This document shows positions 34,093-43,446 of a stretch of DNA of 64,000 nt, in pieces (the first letter of the stretch is position 1; the number at the start of each line of letters is the position of its first letter). The notes under the pieces were generated by a model. It was given only the letters and a program-made list of their open reading frames with translations, made no database searches and was not told where the DNA came from. Source of the stretch: Cupriavidus sp. YR651 (GTDB taxonomy: Bacteria > Pseudomonadota > Gammaproteobacteria > Burkholderiales > Burkholderiaceae); contig NZ_FMYZ01000004.1 in NCBI RefSeq assembly GCF_900101625.1, positions 185,571 to 249,570 on the forward strand, given 5' to 3'. The position numbers were made by a program, and so were the translations under genes.

Positions 34093-34610
34093 TCGTGTCA
34101 CTGGACCAGCCTGGGCAGTGGCTCGCGCATTTCAATCCGCTGTGCGATGACCTGCGCCGCGCGGCCACGCCGGTGGCCGTGATGGACGCCGTGGGGCACG
34201 CCACGCTGGGGCTCGTGGGCCCCGGCCTCCTGACGATCAATGCGTGGCACGCGGCCAGCGGCGAGATCCAGCGCCTCTGGTCGTCGGACCCCGCCGCCTA
34301 TCCGGTCGGCGGCAAGAAGGTCAAGGGCGATACGGCGTGGACGCGCCAGTTGCTGGTGCGCGGCGAAGTCTTCGTCGGCGAGGGCGACGAGGCGCTCGCT
34401 GCCGTGTTCGATGACATCGCCGTGATCCGTGGCCTGGGGCTGAATGGTGTGGTCAACGTGCCGCTTTGCGCGGGCGGCCGCGTGATCGGCACGTTCAACT
34501 ATCTGGCCCAGGTCGATACCTGGACCGCGGAAGACATCACGGCCCTGAGCATGCTCGGTCAGCTGGCCATGCCAGCCGTTGCAGCTTTGACCGCAGCCCC
34601 GGCCCCCTGA
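34089..34610 (+). CDS. GAF-domain protein
   Basis: The 173-residue protein is a single GAF-like domain with no output domain. LLTINAWHAASGEIQRLWSSDPAAYPVGGKK, GDTAWTRQLLVRGEVFVGEG and GLNGVVNVPLCAGGRVIGTFNYLAQ follow the beta-alpha pattern of GAF sensors. Its ATG overlaps the Bug receptor stop as ATGA, so expression is coupled. It may sense the imported compound or a product of GGT. It converges on the MgtC gene over a weak 6-base stem at 34619-34640. Confidence 0.85.
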   Translation: MIVSLDQPGQWLAHFNPLCDDLRRAATPVAVMDAVGHATLGLVGPGLLTINAWHAASGEIQRLWSSDPAAYPVGGKKVKGDTAWTRQLLVRGEVFVGEGDEALAAVFDDIAVIRGLGLNGVVNVPLCAGGRVIGTFNYLAQVDTWTAEDITALSMLGQLAMPAVAALTAAPAP

Positions 34611-34641
34611 GGCCGAGGGCTCGCTCGTGCGGGGGCGAGCA

Positions 34642-35364
34642 CTACTCCGAAGTGCTCGCACTCCAGAACGCCTGGCCGATCACGCTGGCCGTGCCCAGTT
34701 GCGCGACCATCGCGTCCAGCGCATCCCCATCGACGGACGTGGCCACCAGCATGGCCTCGATCTCCACATCCTGTTCGCCAAACGCGCGCATCTCGAAGTC
34801 GCGGGTCGGATACTGAGCGGCTTCCAGCGCGTCTTCCAGCAGCCGTAGCGCCGCCTTCTGATGGGTGCGCGGCGCAATCACGTGCACCGTGTGCGTGACC
34901 TCCACCGCAGGCGTATCGATCGGCTGGCGGTTGATGCGGTCGGCCACGGGGCGCAGCAGCGTATTGGCCGCCAGCACGAACAGCGCGCCGATGCCGGCTT
35001 CGAGAATCAGGTCCGCGCCCGCGCAGGCCCCCACGGCGGCGGAACCCCATAGCGTTGCCGCCGTATTGAGCCCGCGCACATTGCCTTCCTCGCGCATGAT
35101 GACGCCCGCGCCCAGGAAGCCGATACCGGACACCACGTAGGCCACCACGCGCACGGCCCCTTCATGTCCGGCCAGGTGATTGGCCATGTCCACGAAGATT
35201 GCCGCGCCCACGGCGACCAGCACGTTGGTGCGCAGGCCCGCCGTGCGCTGGCGGAACTGGCGCTCGTAACCGATGATCCCGCCCAGCACGAAGGCCGCCG
35301 CGAGGCTGATCGCCGTATCGAGCAGCGATTGAGGATTGATGTTTTGCAGGGCTTCCAGGGACAT
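34642..35364 (-). CDS. MgtC/SapB-family membrane protein
   Basis: The 240-residue protein has about five membrane helices and the MgtC signature: [38 protein letters not shown], then [27 protein letters not shown]. The C-terminal 90 residues form a soluble ACT-like domain. Family members modulate the F-type ATPase and survival in low magnesium; the role here is inferred. The ATG at 35364 is used. It stands alone. Confidence 0.9.
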   Translation of the reverse strand: MSLEALQNINPQSLLDTAISLAAAFVLGGIIGYERQFRQRTAGLRTNVLVAVGAAIFVDMANHLAGHEGAVRVVAYVVSGIGFLGAGVIMREEGNVRGLNTAATLWGSAAVGACAGADLILEAGIGALFVLAANTLLRPVADRINRQPIDTPAVEVTHTVHVIAPRTHQKAALRLLEDALEAAQYPTRDFEMRAFGEQDVEIEAMLVATSVDGDALDAMVAQLGTASVIGQAFWSASTSE

Positions 35365-35510
35365 GTCGACGCATCCGTGCGGGCCAGAGTTGGCGCGATT
35401 GTGGCACAGGCATCTCGTCGGGTCAGCCGGCTGCACCGAACTTAGCCGTGCGGCGGAGGCCGTGAACCTCGCCGCAGCGGGGCGGCAGGGCGGCGGGGTT
35501 CAGGGACTTG

Positions 35511-37595
35511 TCAGAGGTCGAGCTGGAGGGTGGCCCCGACATTGCCGGGTTCCGCTTCCGCCGGCATGGCGCAGCAGATCAGCGCCTCGCCTTCCGGCAC
35601 CGGGAATTCCGGCGGCTGGGCATAGGCCACGGCGCCCTGGACGATGGGCGTGCGGCACGATCCGCAGCTGCCGCCCCGGCAACTGAACACGGGCGACAGG
35701 CCGCGCGACTCCGCCAGCTCCAGCAGCGATCCGCCGCCCGGCGTCCAGCGGGCTTCCTTGCCGGACTGCACGAACATGACCGGTACTGCTTCCCGCGCGG
35801 GTTTGGCCGCCGGTGCCGCCGGGCCCGTTGCCGCGTCGCGGCGGCGCACGATCGACGCGCTGCCAAATGCTTCGGCATGGATGCGCGCGTCGGGCACGTT
35901 GAGGGCGCGCAGGCCGTCGTACAGGTCCTGCATGAAGCCGGTGGGGCCACACAGGTAGAAGTCGTAGTCGTCGAACGGCAGATGGGCGCGCAGCACGTCG
36001 ATGTCGAGGCGGCCAGATTCGTCGTAGTCCATGCCGATCTGCGCGCCAGTCGGGTCGCTGAGCAGGCGCACGAGCCCAACGGCACCATTCGCGCTGGCGG
36101 CCAGCGCGGCCAGTTCCCGCGAGAACGCGCGCTCGCCTGCCGTGCGGGCGGCGTGGAAGAAGTACGTCGGCCGGATGCGGCGCTTGCGCAGGCCCTCGTA
36201 GACGATGTGCCGCAGCATCGCGAGCATCGGCGTGACGCCGATGCCTGCCGCCAGCAGCACGGCGGGCCGGCGTGCCGTGGCGTCGATGGTGAAGGCGCCG
36301 CCGGGCGCGCGCGCCTCGATGAGGTCGCCGACCTTCACGTGTTCGTGCAGGTGACGCGACACCTCGCCCTCGCGCTTGACGCTGATGCGGTAGACGCCGT
36401 CCGACGGTGCCACGGAGAGCGTGTAGGTGCGCATCACGGGCGTATCGTGGCCGGCGGGTGTCACGCGGATCGGCAGGAACTGGCCGGCCTGGTGCGGAAT
36501 GCGTCCCGCATCGTCGGTCGGCGCCAGATGGAACGATCGCACCACGCTGCTCTCGTCGACGATCTGCGTCACGCGGAACGGACGCCACGTGTTGGCGAGG
36601 GCTGCGGCGCGCAGGCGGTCCGCGGCTTCGTCCCAGTTGCCTGTCATCAGCGAATTGGGCGACGCCCCTTGCGCTTCCGGCTGCCAGCGCAGTGGCAGCG
36701 CGGCCTCGCGGCGCACGATCTGCTCCGGGATAAAGCGCCACAGGCGCTCCGCGCCCTGGAAGGCGGCGATTTCGGGGGAATCGGTGATGACCTCGGCGCG
36801 GCCGGACAGTTGCAGCAGGTCGCCCGTGGCGTAGTCGGCAAACACCAGCCCGGCAGTCGGATTGACCATGAAATTGCCGAGCGTGTTGAAGAACAGGTTG
36901 CCGGCGAAGTCGGGAATCGTCAGGCCACCGTCGGCATCGATGCGCACGAAACCGGGCTTGCCGCCGCGATGCGACACGTCGACCTGGCGCTGACCTTCGG
37001 GCAGGTCGACGTACGACGCCACGAAGAACGTGTCGGCGTTGCCGATCAGCGTGCGGGCGCGCGCGTCGAGCGTGGTCATCCACTGCGGCGCGACCGGGCT
37101 CGGCACGGCCGGATCGCGGGTAAAGACGAACGCACGCTGCTGGATGTACTGCGGGCAGTTGCCGAAGCTCTGGCCAACCGCAATGCGGAAATGCCCCGCG
37201 CCGACGCGATGAATCGCGCCGTTCATGCGATTGCGCCGGCGCGTCATCGGGTCGATGCCGAGCAGCCCGATGGCGCCGCCGTCTTCCATGCCGGCGTCGG
37301 CCGGATCGGCCGCCTCACGACCGATCTTCACGTCCAGCAGGCGCGGGTCCGGTGAGTGCAGGAAGCCGGGATGGCTGGCGCGCAGCGTGGCCCAGACGCG
37401 GCCATCCGGCGCCACGGCGCCCAGCACCACGACGGGCAACTGGACGAAGAAGTCGCGGTGCTGGTCGGGCATGTAGTCGCGCACCACGCGCTTGCCCACC
37501 TCCGCCATGCGCGCATGCACACCTGCCACTTCCTGCAGCATGCGCTCGCCCGTGTGCCAGGGCAGGCCGGGGAGGAGAGAGGTATGTGCGGTCAT
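35511..37595 (-). CDS. Three-domain oxidoreductase: flavin split barrel, FNR and 2Fe-2S ferredoxin
   Basis: The 694-residue protein joins three parts. About 1-320 is a pyridoxamine-phosphate-oxidase-like split barrel (VRDYMPDQHRDFFVQLP, GFVRIDADGGLTIPDFAGNLFFNTLGN). About 335-590 is a ferredoxin-NADP reductase module with FAD motif MRTYTLSVAP and NAD(P) motifs AAGIGVTPMLAML and DFYLCGPTGFM. The end is a plant-type ferredoxin with C639, C644, C647 and C674. Electrons would flow from NAD(P)H via FAD and 2Fe-2S to an unknown acceptor. A GST gene follows it upstream on the same strand. Confidence 0.88.
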   Translation of the reverse strand: MTAHTSLLPGLPWHTGERMLQEVAGVHARMAEVGKRVVRDYMPDQHRDFFVQLPVVVLGAVAPDGRVWATLRASHPGFLHSPDPRLLDVKIGREAADPADAGMEDGGAIGLLGIDPMTRRRNRMNGAIHRVGAGHFRIAVGQSFGNCPQYIQQRAFVFTRDPAVPSPVAPQWMTTLDARARTLIGNADTFFVASYVDLPEGQRQVDVSHRGGKPGFVRIDADGGLTIPDFAGNLFFNTLGNFMVNPTAGLVFADYATGDLLQLSGRAEVITDSPEIAAFQGAERLWRFIPEQIVRREAALPLRWQPEAQGASPNSLMTGNWDEAADRLRAAALANTWRPFRVTQIVDESSVVRSFHLAPTDDAGRIPHQAGQFLPIRVTPAGHDTPVMRTYTLSVAPSDGVYRISVKREGEVSRHLHEHVKVGDLIEARAPGGAFTIDATARRPAVLLAAGIGVTPMLAMLRHIVYEGLRKRRIRPTYFFHAARTAGERAFSRELAALAASANGAVGLVRLLSDPTGAQIGMDYDESGRLDIDVLRAHLPFDDYDFYLCGPTGFMQDLYDGLRALNVPDARIHAEAFGSASIVRRRDAATGPAAPAAKPAREAVPVMFVQSGKEARWTPGGGSLLELAESRGLSPVFSCRGGSCGSCRTPIVQGAVAYAQPPEFPVPEGEALICCAMPAEAEPGNVGATLQLDL

Positions 37596-37636
37596 GACGG
37601 GCTCCGGGTGTGGGGATGTGCGCTTCGGGGTTGCGG

Positions 37637-38248
37637 TCAGGCTTCCAGCCCGGCGCGGGATTTCTGGAATGCGACAAAGCCCGGCAGCGCTTCGATGCGC
37701 GCGAGCCATTGCCGTACGTTGGCGTAGGCCTCCAGGTCGACGAAGCCTTCCGGCGCACGCGCGGTGTAGCTGTAGAGCGCTACATCGGCGATGGTCGGAT
37801 GATCGGCGGCGATCCACGAACGCCCCGCCAGTGCGTCGTCCATGCGCTTGAGCACGACATGGGCGCGGGCGATCACGGATTCGGCGTCCAGCGGCGCGCC
37901 GAACACGGTGATCAGGCGGGCGGCGGCCGGGCCGAAAGCGATGTCGCCGGCGGCCACGGACAGCCAGCGCTGCACGGCGGCGGCCGCGGCGGGGGTCTCC
38001 GGCAGCCAGTCGGTCTTGCCGAGCTTCTTGCTGACATAGACCAGGATGGCGTTGGAGTCCGGCACCACCGTGTCGCCATCCACCAGCACCGGCAACTGCC
38101 CGAACGGATTGAGCTTCAGGAACTCGGGTGCCTTGTGGGCGCGGGCAGCCAAGTCGACGTTTACTAGCTCGACGGGCTGGCCGATCAGGGACAGGAACAG
38201 GCGGGCGCGGTGCGAATGGCCGGACAGCGGGTGTACGTAAAGTTTCAT
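37637..38248 (-). CDS. Glutathione S-transferase
   Basis: The 203-residue protein has the thioredoxin-like N-terminal GST domain ([44 protein letters not shown]) and an all-helical C-terminal domain ([14 protein letters not shown]). It conjugates glutathione to electrophiles. The ATG at 38248 begins the canonical first strand. The oxidoreductase gene starts 41 bases downstream on the same strand, so the two are probably co-transcribed. Confidence 0.92.
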   Translation of the reverse strand: MKLYVHPLSGHSHRARLFLSLIGQPVELVNVDLAARAHKAPEFLKLNPFGQLPVLVDGDTVVPDSNAILVYVSKKLGKTDWLPETPAAAAAVQRWLSVAAGDIAFGPAAARLITVFGAPLDAESVIARAHVVLKRMDDALAGRSWIAADHPTIADVALYSYTARAPEGFVDLEAYANVRQWLARIEALPGFVAFQKSRAGLEA

Positions 38249-38588
38249 GAGGGGTCCTCGGATTGGGGGTGCGTGGGGTGTTCGGTTATTGCGGCATTTG
38301 CAGCGAATACGCGTGGGGTGCCGCTGGAAACCACTATAGGTGCGCCCCGATGCACGAAAAACCGTCCACGGGAGAAGGGAATCTTCGGGATACGAGAAGA
38401 ATGGCCCGGCCGGCGATCGGCGGCTTGGGGCCGGTGGCAGGGGGGCGGGGGTGGCAGGCAGCGGCGGATGGCGGCGGGTGGCATCAACCCGCCTCAACCA
38501 GTCGAACCGGCCAAACCAGCCGATCTGGCTGACCCGGCCAAGCCGGGCTCAACCGGGGCTCAATCGGCCCTGACTTGCCAGCGCCGGC
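38249..38588. other. Intergenic region, no gene seen
   Basis: About 340 bases lie between the GST gene and the next minus-strand LysR gene. The sequence has GC-rich, repetitive runs near 38430-38570 that open short frames, but none has a ribosome site or family features. It should carry the GST promoter; I see no clear operator. Confidence 0.55.
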
Positions 38589-39488
38589 TCAGTTCAGCGA
38601 TTTGTCGGCCCGCAGGGTGTCGACCGCCAAGTCGATAAAGGCCCGCACCTTGTGCATGGCATGGCGGCCCTCGCGGTGGATCACGCTGATGGGCAGCGGT
38701 GGCGGCTCGAAATCGGCGAGGATGATGCGCAACTTGCCATCCCAGAGTTCGCTGGCGATCTGGTACGACAGGACCCGCGCCAGCCCGAAGCCGGCGACGG
38801 CGGCGGCAATCGCCGAGTCGTTGGTGGTGGTGGCCATGCGCGGCGACAGGCGGGTGGGCAGCGGTTCGTCGCCCCGCGTGAAGCGCCACTCGGGCAGGGT
38901 GGAGATGCCGGTGGTCTGGATGATCGAATGACGCGCCAGGTCGTCCGGGGTGTCGGGAACGCCATGCCGGGCCAGGTATTCCGGCGAGGCACAGACCACG
39001 CGCCGCACGCGGCCGACGGATACCGCCTGCAGCGACGAACTGGGCAGCTCGCCGATGCGGATGCCGACGTCGATGCCCTCATCCACGAAGTTGACGATTC
39101 GGTCGACGAACAGGCAGCTGATATCGACCTCGGGAAAGCGGCGCAGGTATTCCACGACGATCGGCGTCACGAACTTGCGGCCGAACAGCACCGACGCGGT
39201 GATCGCCAGCAGGCCACGGGGCGCGGCATGGGCACCCGTGGTGGCCAGCTCGGCCTCCTCGATCTCGGCCAGGATGCGGCGGCAGTTCTCGAAGTACGCG
39301 GCGCCGGTGTCGGTGGGACGCACCAGCCGGGTGGTGCGCGTCAGCAGGCGCACGCCGAGGTGAGTCTCCAGTTCGGTGACGATGCGACTGACGACGGACA
39401 GCGAGACGTCGAGCTTGCGTGCGGCGGGCGTAAAGCCACCGCTCTCCACCACGGTGACGAAGGTCTTCATGGCCTGCAGTCGATCCAC
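38589..39488 (-). CDS. LysR-family transcriptional regulator (CrgA-like)
   Basis: The 299-residue protein has the LysR helix-turn-helix (TVVESGGFTPAARKLDVSLSVVSRIVTELE) and the CrgA-type sensor features (FVDEGIDVGIRIGELPSSSL). It starts at a GTG at 39488 with GGAGA 7 bases upstream; MDRLQAMKTF is the normal beginning of this group. Its target may be the GST/oxidoreductase pair that follows on the same strand. Confidence 0.88.
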   Translation of the reverse strand: MDRLQAMKTFVTVVESGGFTPAARKLDVSLSVVSRIVTELETHLGVRLLTRTTRLVRPTDTGAAYFENCRRILAEIEEAELATTGAHAAPRGLLAITASVLFGRKFVTPIVVEYLRRFPEVDISCLFVDRIVNFVDEGIDVGIRIGELPSSSLQAVSVGRVRRVVCASPEYLARHGVPDTPDDLARHSIIQTTGISTLPEWRFTRGDEPLPTRLSPRMATTTNDSAIAAAVAGFGLARVLSYQIASELWDGKLRIILADFEPPPLPISVIHREGRHAMHKVRAFIDLAVDTLRADKSLN

Positions 39489-39614
39489 GCGCGGTTCTCC
39501 CTGAGAATTTCCGGCCGGTCTGTCGGGGCTGTGCGGGGGCGGCGGCCGGTCCGGTGCCCGGGAGTATATCGGGTGGATCGCCGGGCCGGGATGGGCGACG
39601 GCTGGCCTGTGGAA

Positions 39615-40526
39615 TCAAACCTGGTCGTGCAGGATGCCCCTGGCCGTGGCGACGAACCGCTGCACATGCCGGTCATCGGTCCCTTCGCGGGTGGCCAGCG
39701 CGATGCCGATGTGCGCGGCGGGCTTGGGGCTGGTCAGGCGCAGGAAGCGCACCCGCCGGTTGGTATAGCGCACGGTCACGCCGGGCACGAGCGCCACGCC
39801 GAGCCCGCTTTCCACCAGGCTGACGATGGTCTGCACCTGCACCGCCTCCTGCGTCACGCGCGGCACGAAGCCGGCTTGCTGGCATAGCAGCATGGCCACG
39901 GCCTGCAGGTTCGGTACGTCGGCGCTCGGATGCATGATGAAGGGCTCGTCGGCCAGTGCGCGCAGCGCGATGCTGTCCCGCCCGGCAAAGCGGCTTTCCG
40001 CCGGCACGGCGGCGACGAAGGTATCGGATTCCAGCGGCGTCAGCGTATAGGGGCCGGAGCTCAGGATCGGAAAACGCACCAGTCCGGCATCGAGCTGGCT
40101 GTGTTCCAGACGGTCGAGGATCGCCGCCGACGTGGATTCGTGCAGGATCAGCTCGATGCCGGGATGCGCCGCGCGAAATGCGGGAATCAGGCGCGGCAGC
40201 AGGGCATAGGTGGCGGAGCCGACAAAGCCGATGCGCAGCGCACCGCGTTCCCCATGTGCGGCGGATACCGCCGCGGCGCGCGCCTGGTCGGCGTGAAAGA
40301 GGGCGCGACGCGCATCGCCCAGCGCGGCTTCCCCGGCCTGCGTCAGCCGCACGCCGCGTGTGGTGCGCACAAACAGCGGCGTGCCCAGCGACTCCTCAAG
40401 CTTGCGGATGGAAATGGATAGCGGCGGCTGCGCCATGTGCAGGCGTTCCGCCGCGCGGTGGAAGTTGCCGGTCTCGGCAAGCACGACAAACTGCTGGAGC
40501 TGGCGCAGGTCCATGGCGATATCCAT
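39615..40526 (-). CDS. LysR-family regulator of the CoA-transferase operon
   Basis: The 303-residue LysR protein has MDLRQLQQFVVLAETGNFHRAAERLHMAQPPLSISIRKLEE and a BenM/CatM-like body. The ATG at 40526 is used; ATG at 40514 is possible. It is divergent from the CoA transferase - MaoC - Bug - acyl-CoA dehydrogenase operon and a TCTAATATTAGA palindrome lies between them, so control of that operon is likely. The inducer is probably the acid imported or its CoA ester. Confidence 0.9.
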   Translation of the reverse strand: MDIAMDLRQLQQFVVLAETGNFHRAAERLHMAQPPLSISIRKLEESLGTPLFVRTTRGVRLTQAGEAALGDARRALFHADQARAAAVSAAHGERGALRIGFVGSATYALLPRLIPAFRAAHPGIELILHESTSAAILDRLEHSQLDAGLVRFPILSSGPYTLTPLESDTFVAAVPAESRFAGRDSIALRALADEPFIMHPSADVPNLQAVAMLLCQQAGFVPRVTQEAVQVQTIVSLVESGLGVALVPGVTVRYTNRRVRFLRLTSPKPAAHIGIALATREGTDDRHVQRFVATARGILHDQV

Positions 40527-40546
40527 CCAATATCGATTCCTAAAAA

Positions 40547-40558
40547 TCTAATATTAGA
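40547..40558. promoter_or_regulatory. LysR operator candidate (TCTAATATTAGA)
   Basis: A perfect 12-base palindrome lies 21 bases upstream of the LysR ATG and about 110 bases before the CoA transferase gene, in an AT-rich patch. This fits a LysR recognition site. Confidence 0.6.
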
Positions 40559-40668
40559 CGCAAGCAGTCCGGCTGCACTACTCTCTGTTCTCGACAAGGA
40601 GGCGGCGCGGTGCCCGGGCATGTTGCGGCGCGGCATGCGCCGACCTCCGATAACAGAAGGAGACAGGC

Positions 40669-41877
40669 ATGTTGCCCCTATCCGGCATCCGCGTGATCGA
40701 CCTGTCGACGGTCGTGATGGGCCCGTACGCCAGCCAGTGGCTGGCCGACCTGGGCGCCGAAGTCATCAAGGTGGAGCCGCCCGAGGGCGATTCCACGCGT
40801 CGCACGGGCCCGGCCACCGAAGATGGCATGTCCGCGATTTTTCTTGGCGTGAACCGCAGCAAGAAGAGCGTGGTGCTGAACCTGAAGCTGCCCGCCGCCC
40901 AGGCCGCGCTGCACCGGCTGCTGGCCACCGCCGACGTGTTCATGCACAGCATGCGGCCGCAGAAGCTGGCGAAGCTCGATCTCGATCCCGCCAGCGTGAT
41001 GGCGCGTCATCCGAAGCTCGTGTACGTAAGCCTGCTCGGCTTTGCGGAGGACGGTCCGTATGGCGGCCGGCCCGCCTATGACGACATCATCCAGGGCCTG
41101 TCCGGCAACGCGGCGCTGATGGCGGCGCAGACCGGCACCGTGCGCTACTTCCCGACCATTGCGGCGGACAAGACCAGCGGGCTGGTGGCCGCGCTGTCGA
41201 TTTCGGCGGCCATCGCCGGACGCGAGCGGCAGGGCGGCAAGGGGTCGATGGTGGAGGTGCCGATGTTCGAGTCGATGGTGGCCTTCAACATGGTCGAGCA
41301 CCTGTACGGCCAGCACTTCGAGCCGCCGCGCGGGCAGGCGGGCTATCCCCGCGTGCTGGCGCCGCTGCGCCGTCCGTACCAGACGGCGGACGGCTACGTC
41401 TGCATGATGCCGTACACCGACGCGCACTGGCGCGACTTCTTCAAGGCGTCGGGCCGGGACGACCTGGCCGCCGACGCGCGCTTTGCCGATATCGCCGCCC
41501 GCACGCGCCATATCGAGACGCTCTACGAGATCACCGGCGAACTGGTGCGCGAGCAATCCACCGACGAGTGGCTGGCGCTGTGCGAGACGCTGCAGATTCC
41601 CGTGGCGCGCGTCAACGACCTCGACGAACTGGTCGACGATCCGCACCTGAAGGAGACGGGATTCTTCGAGCAGCTCGATGACCCGTCGATGGGCACGTTG
41701 CGTTTTCCGGGCGCGCCGGTGCGCTTCGATGGCGCGCGCGCACGCGCGGCCGTGCCACCCCGGCTCGGGGAGCATACGCGCGACGTGCTCGCCGATGCCG
41801 GCCTGAGCGACGCCGATATCGACGCCCTCGGGGAAGAGGGCGCCGCGTTTTGCGCAACATCCGGCGCGCGGCGCTGA
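40669..41877 (+). CDS. CaiB/BaiF family III CoA-transferase
   Basis: The 402-residue protein begins with LSGIRVIDLSTVVMGPYASQWLADLGAEVIKVE, the conserved N-terminus of class III CoA transferases. The catalytic Asp is most likely D138 in RPAYDDIIQGLSG. It moves CoA from a donor CoA ester to a carboxylic acid. AAGGAG precedes the ATG. As the first gene of the operon, it should activate the substrate delivered by the Bug receptor, before hydration by the MaoC protein and oxidation by the acyl-CoA dehydrogenases. Confidence 0.93.
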   Translation: MLPLSGIRVIDLSTVVMGPYASQWLADLGAEVIKVEPPEGDSTRRTGPATEDGMSAIFLGVNRSKKSVVLNLKLPAAQAALHRLLATADVFMHSMRPQKLAKLDLDPASVMARHPKLVYVSLLGFAEDGPYGGRPAYDDIIQGLSGNAALMAAQTGTVRYFPTIAADKTSGLVAALSISAAIAGRERQGGKGSMVEVPMFESMVAFNMVEHLYGQHFEPPRGQAGYPRVLAPLRRPYQTADGYVCMMPYTDAHWRDFFKASGRDDLAADARFADIAARTRHIETLYEITGELVREQSTDEWLALCETLQIPVARVNDLDELVDDPHLKETGFFEQLDDPSMGTLRFPGAPVRFDGARARAAVPPRLGEHTRDVLADAGLSDADIDALGEEGAAFCATSGARR

Positions 41878-41903
41878 ACGCCCCCCACGATCAAGGAGAC
41901 GAC

Positions 41904-42365
41904 ATGACCCAAGCACAACCGCAGCGCCTCGGCCAGGGCTTTTACTGGCAGGACATTCGCGAAGGCCAGGTTTTCCAGACCTTCCGCCGTACCGTGACGG
42001 AGACGGACCTCGTCAACTTCATCTCGGTCACCGGCATGCTGGAGGCCATCTTCATCGAGGAAGGCTACGAAGGCGGCGCGATCAAGGGGCGGCCGGTCCC
42101 GGCCGCGCTGACGTACTCGCTGATCGAGGGCTTCATCCTGCAGACGATGATCCAGGGCACCGGTCTGGCGATGCTGGAACTGACGCAGAAAATCCTGGGG
42201 CCGGTGGTCGTCGGCGACACCATCCACGCCAGGATCACCGTGACCGGCATCCGCCCGACATCGCGCAGTGGCCGCGCGGTCGTGGATTCCAGTATCGAGG
42301 TCTTCAACCAGCGCAACGAACTGGTCATGACCTACACGGCGCGGCGCCTGCTGGCCGGACGCTAG
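41904..42365 (+). CDS. MaoC-like (R)-enoyl-CoA hydratase-type protein
   Basis: The 153-residue hot-dog-fold protein has FYWQDIREGQVFQTFRRTVTETDLVNFISVTGM at the N-terminus and a long central helix region (RPVPAALTYSLIEGFILQTM). In place of the classical D-x4-H of hydratases it has TDLVNFISVTG, so the catalytic His is uncertain and it may be a mesaconyl-CoA hydratase-like or structural variant. AAGGAG precedes the ATG. It lies between CoA transferase and Bug receptor genes, with short gaps. Confidence 0.85.
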   Translation: MTQAQPQRLGQGFYWQDIREGQVFQTFRRTVTETDLVNFISVTGMLEAIFIEEGYEGGAIKGRPVPAALTYSLIEGFILQTMIQGTGLAMLELTQKILGPVVVGDTIHARITVTGIRPTSRSGRAVVDSSIEVFNQRNELVMTYTARRLLAGR

Positions 42366-42407
42366 CCGCACGGCGGCGGCCCAACGCATTTACCGGAGGA
42401 GACAACC

Positions 42408-43427
42408 ATGCCAATCCAGAGCATAAATGCCAGGCATCGCACCGAACCCCGCGCGCGGGCGCGCCGCCTGTGGCGGCTGACCTTTGCGGCGGTCGCGCTG
42501 ACGCCATTCACCCTGCCCGCGATGGCGGGGGAGTTTCCCGATCATCCGATCAAGCTGGTGGTGCCCTTCCCGCCGGGCGGCCCCACGGACCTCGTTTCGC
42601 GGGTCATCGCGAAGAAGATGTCCGACGATCTGGGCCAGCAGGTGGTGGTGGACAATCGCCCCGGCGCCAACGGCAATATCGCGGGCGAGATGGTGTCCAA
42701 GGCCCCGGCGGATGGCTATACGGTGCTCTACAACACCTCGTCGATCGCCCTGAGCCCCGCGCTCTACAAGAAGCTGCCCTACGACGTGAAGCGCGACTTC
42801 GCCCCGGTGGCGATGACGGCGATGGTGCCGCTGGTGCTGGAAGTCAATGCGCAGGTGCCGGTCAGCAACGTGGCGGAGTTCATCGCCTGGCTGAAGGCCA
42901 ACCCCGGCAAGATGACCTACGGATCGGCGGGCAATGGCAACGTGACGCACCTGGCGGCGTTCCTGTTCCTGCAGGCCAACGGGCTGGACGCCGTGCATGC
43001 GCCCTACAAGGGCAGCGCGCCGGCGCTGACGGATCTGGCCGGCGGGCAGGTGCAGTTCATGACCGATACGATCAACTCGTCGCTGCCGTTCATTCGCGAC
43101 AAGCGCATGAAGGCGCTGGCGGTGACCAGCAGCTCGCGCAGCTCCCAGCTGCCGGACGTGCCGACCGTGGCGGAGACCGTGAAGCCGGGCTTCGATGTCG
43201 GCGCCTGGCAGGGCATGCTCGTGCCGGCGAAGACGTCGCCCGAGATCGTGAAGAAGCTGAACGCCGCCACGCTGAAGGCCCTGGCATCGCCCGACGTGCG
43301 CGCCAGCCTGGCCGCGCAAGGCGCGGAGCCGCGCGGATCGAGCCCGGAAGCCTATGGCAAATACCTGGCGCAGGAGATCGACCGCTGGCAGAAGGTGGTC
43401 AGGGATTCCGGCGTGACGCTGGACTGA
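42408..43427 (+). CDS. Bug/TctC-family periplasmic solute receptor
   Basis: The 339-residue protein has a long signal region (about 1-40, with an Arg-rich start) and the Bug body: FPDHPIKLVVPFPPGGPTDLVSRVIAKKM, QQVVVDNRPGANGNIAGE, HAPYKGSAPALTDLAGGQVQFM. It binds a carboxylate outside the inner membrane. GGAGGAG is close to the ATG. No permease genes are adjacent. The operon context says its ligand is the acid activated by the CoA transferase. Confidence 0.93.
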   Translation: MPIQSINARHRTEPRARARRLWRLTFAAVALTPFTLPAMAGEFPDHPIKLVVPFPPGGPTDLVSRVIAKKMSDDLGQQVVVDNRPGANGNIAGEMVSKAPADGYTVLYNTSSIALSPALYKKLPYDVKRDFAPVAMTAMVPLVLEVNAQVPVSNVAEFIAWLKANPGKMTYGSAGNGNVTHLAAFLFLQANGLDAVHAPYKGSAPALTDLAGGQVQFMTDTINSSLPFIRDKRMKALAVTSSSRSSQLPDVPTVAETVKPGFDVGAWQGMLVPAKTSPEIVKKLNAATLKALASPDVRASLAAQGAEPRGSSPEAYGKYLAQEIDRWQKVVRDSGVTLD

Positions 43428-43446
43428 TGCATCGCGGAGACATGAA

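Noticed and set aside
34619..34640. Terminator between GAF and MgtC genes
   Set aside because: Only a 6-base stem with a 10-base loop and no T-run; kept as a remark, not as a feature.
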